Assembly (NCBI GenBank): GCA_028023455.1
Contig: JAQFVV010000181.1
Location: 1,308,001 to 1,372,000 of the forward strand
From: Epiperipatus broadwayi
Lineage: Eukaryota > Onychophora > Udeonychophora > Euonychophora > Peripatidae
Direction: 5' to 3'
Length of the DNA stretch: 64,000 nt
The notes beneath the pieces were generated by a model that was given only the letters and a program-made list of their open reading frames with translations, searched no databases and was not told the DNA's origin. Shown here one piece after another: positions 62,201 through 64,000 of this stretch. Within the stretch, counting starts at the first letter, position 1. Each line of letters opens with the position of its first letter. The position numbers and the translations under genes were made by a program.

Positions 62201-64000
62201 TTCTAATTGTTTATCAATAAAAAGTGAGCTATTATATGTTATTTTCATTGCATGCGAGCAGAGCTTAGACCAAAAATATAGCATAGTTCAAGGCTCTACT
62301 GAAATGGAAATAGACAGGTTCTCATTTAATATCTTCTCATGTAGCTCACACTTTTATAAGAATTTGGTACTAAATGTTATATATATATTATTCAAACTAA
62401 GATTTTTAAAAAAACCACAAGATATAAATTGATGATTTGTGAAAAATGTATTGAACATGATCTGTAAATTTAATTTATTACAATTTTTCCATCTTATACC
62501 ATTAACTATAATAATTGCGTCAAACTTTTCTCAAAATAAATTCATATTTTTTCTAATTCATTCCTTGATTTGATAATAACATTATTTTAATGATGCAAAA
62601 GAATGGGCCATAAGTAAAATCAGATTTTAATTACAACTGCTTTTGAAAAAAATCTACAAGTGTAAAACTTGCTCAAATTCAGTTGCCTCTCTTAATGTGC
62701 AAATCTCAACTATCTTATATGTTTAAATAAGTCATGCATCTTAAAAAAATACAGCAATAAGGTATTCCACTCTTCATTTTATAAATGCTCCCCCCACCCC
62801 ACCAACAACACAGACCATTAACATGCTTCTCAAGCAAAATTTGTACACATATATTCTAAAAAATATAGGAACTCAAGAAATATTAACTAACTAAAAAAAA
62901 ATCACCCAAAACAATTGACCCCCCCCCCATTCATGCAAAGTTGTTTTATCCAAGAAAGATAAAAATAAAAAATAAGAAGTTTATAATAAAATATGCTAAA
63001 CGCAATATTTAATATTGAAAAATAAGTGATATTTTCATTTCACTTTTCAAAAATTAATATACAGAAATTTTTCATAATATTCAATTTTCATTTTGACAAA
63101 TTTTAAGTATCTTGATAATGGCTATGTAAAAAAAAATGGCCAAAACATAAGAAAATAATATAATATTTATATGTGTGAATTCAGTAAAATAAAACAAGAT
63201 TTGTAAAAAATAAATATATAAATAAAGTGTAATGATTATTATAAAACTTTGGTTATGTTTAAAAGAGCGATTGAATTTTTGATTTTAAGTTTGAATTTTT
63301 AGCTAATAAAATAATTAATATAACATTTCTAGATAAATGTTTAGTCATGCAATCTTGGCAGTTATTATATTGGAATCTATGCTCACTATGGATAATAATA
63401 GATTGCAATTTACCAATTTACTAATAACCATCTTATTAATACTCTAGTGTTAATTAATAACTCGTAATTAACATTACTATTCTTTAACATAATTTTATAT
63501 TTTCCCTTTTCTTATTATTCTAAATAATAAATGTATTATTTTCTATATTTTCACATCTAAAAGTTATCAATCAAAATTATAAGTCTATTACAGATATATA
63601 ATTTGTTTGTCTTTTATTTTTAATAACAAATTTCATGGTAACAATTCATAATAACCAATTATTATTATTGTTTTTGCTGTTATCACTAATTATATTTAAA
63701 TAATATTTACAAAGTAATAATCTTCAAATGTACATACTATGAGAATTCTTTACATGTCAAAATTGCTTGAATTATTTCAATAAACTAGCAAATAACATTG
63801 TATCATATGGAAAATGAAATTACTTTCACTTGGTTTCGAAGATTTTAAATAAGTAAAGCCTCAATCTAACCAGCTCACAGTTTCAGATAAGTTTTGCAGA
63901 AATAAATTCTAAAAACTTAAACAATCTTACAAGCAAACAAGATCTATTAAATATTTAATAGCTATTGTTTGTTTGTCTACTTACAAAGATAAAATTGATA
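59300..64000. other. A+T-rich stretch to window end, nothing recognised
   Basis: Only homopolymer runs (C5-C9 near 62790-62930, A10-A12 near 60530) and motif-free frames (61603-61788, 61972-62220) are present. No RNA gene, exon or repeat copy from elsewhere in the window was found. Confidence 0.5.

Overview
This window looks like non-coding DNA from a large, strongly A+T-rich, repeat-laden animal genome. The evidence is one spliced kinesin exon with canonical splice sites, non-LTR retrotransposon (LINE) remnants of several kinds, mariner, hAT-like and piggyBac-like DNA transposon traces, tRNA-derived SINEs with target-site duplications, long foldback elements and long microsatellites. There are no bacterial-type gene clusters. 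The mix (very long introns, RTE and other LINEs, tRNA-derived SINEs, mariner, (GAA)n and (TA)n tracts) would suit a mollusc, perhaps a cephalopod, but the sequence alone does not fix the taxon.

The only convincing host-gene sequence is a 131-bp minus-strand exon at 13389-13519. It encodes part of a kinesin-14/KIFC motor domain, running from just after the P-loop region to the EIYNE motif. No sister exon was recognised on either side, so much of the left part of the window is probably intronic to this gene.

Layout. 1-700: a 163-bp-arm foldback whose loop is duplicated downstream. 2640-2786: SINE with target-site duplication. 4236-13232: several copies of one dispersed repeat family (called family A here), many head-to-head, plus a terminal-inverted-repeat element (family B, 8635-9535) and interlaced inverted repeats (7627-8305). 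10938-11054: (AT)n. 14811-17356: a piggyBac-like composite holding a promoter-like GC-richer start, a 162/197-bp tandem array and an exon-like open segment. 18400-19150: LINE remnant. 20189-20359: hAT-type BED finger remnant. 20911-21410: assembly gap. 21481-22334: full family B element. 24290-24930: family A again. 25735-26585 and 42330-43115: an inverted dispersed repeat pair. 30700-32350: a GC-richer island with a TATA box. 35309-36180: (ATG)n(AAG)n, abutting a LINE at 36206-38340. 44612-45415: RTE LINE (minus). 46480-46840: another LINE (plus). 46943-49857: an LTR-retrotransposon-like remnant with a tRNA-Lys-type primer-binding site. 56311-56925: mariner pseudogene. 57763-57901: second SINE copy. 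59054-59295: a 115-bp-arm foldback. 59300-64000: A+T-rich with nothing recognisable.

No set of intact genes works together here, and I found no convincing new biological system. The observations most worth a second look are the piggyBac-like composite with its array and exon, the pure GAA tract of about 279 units fused to the LINE start, the GC-richer island near 31 kb, and the unusual foldback architectures. All identifications were made by eye from translated motifs and repeat matching. No database search was run.
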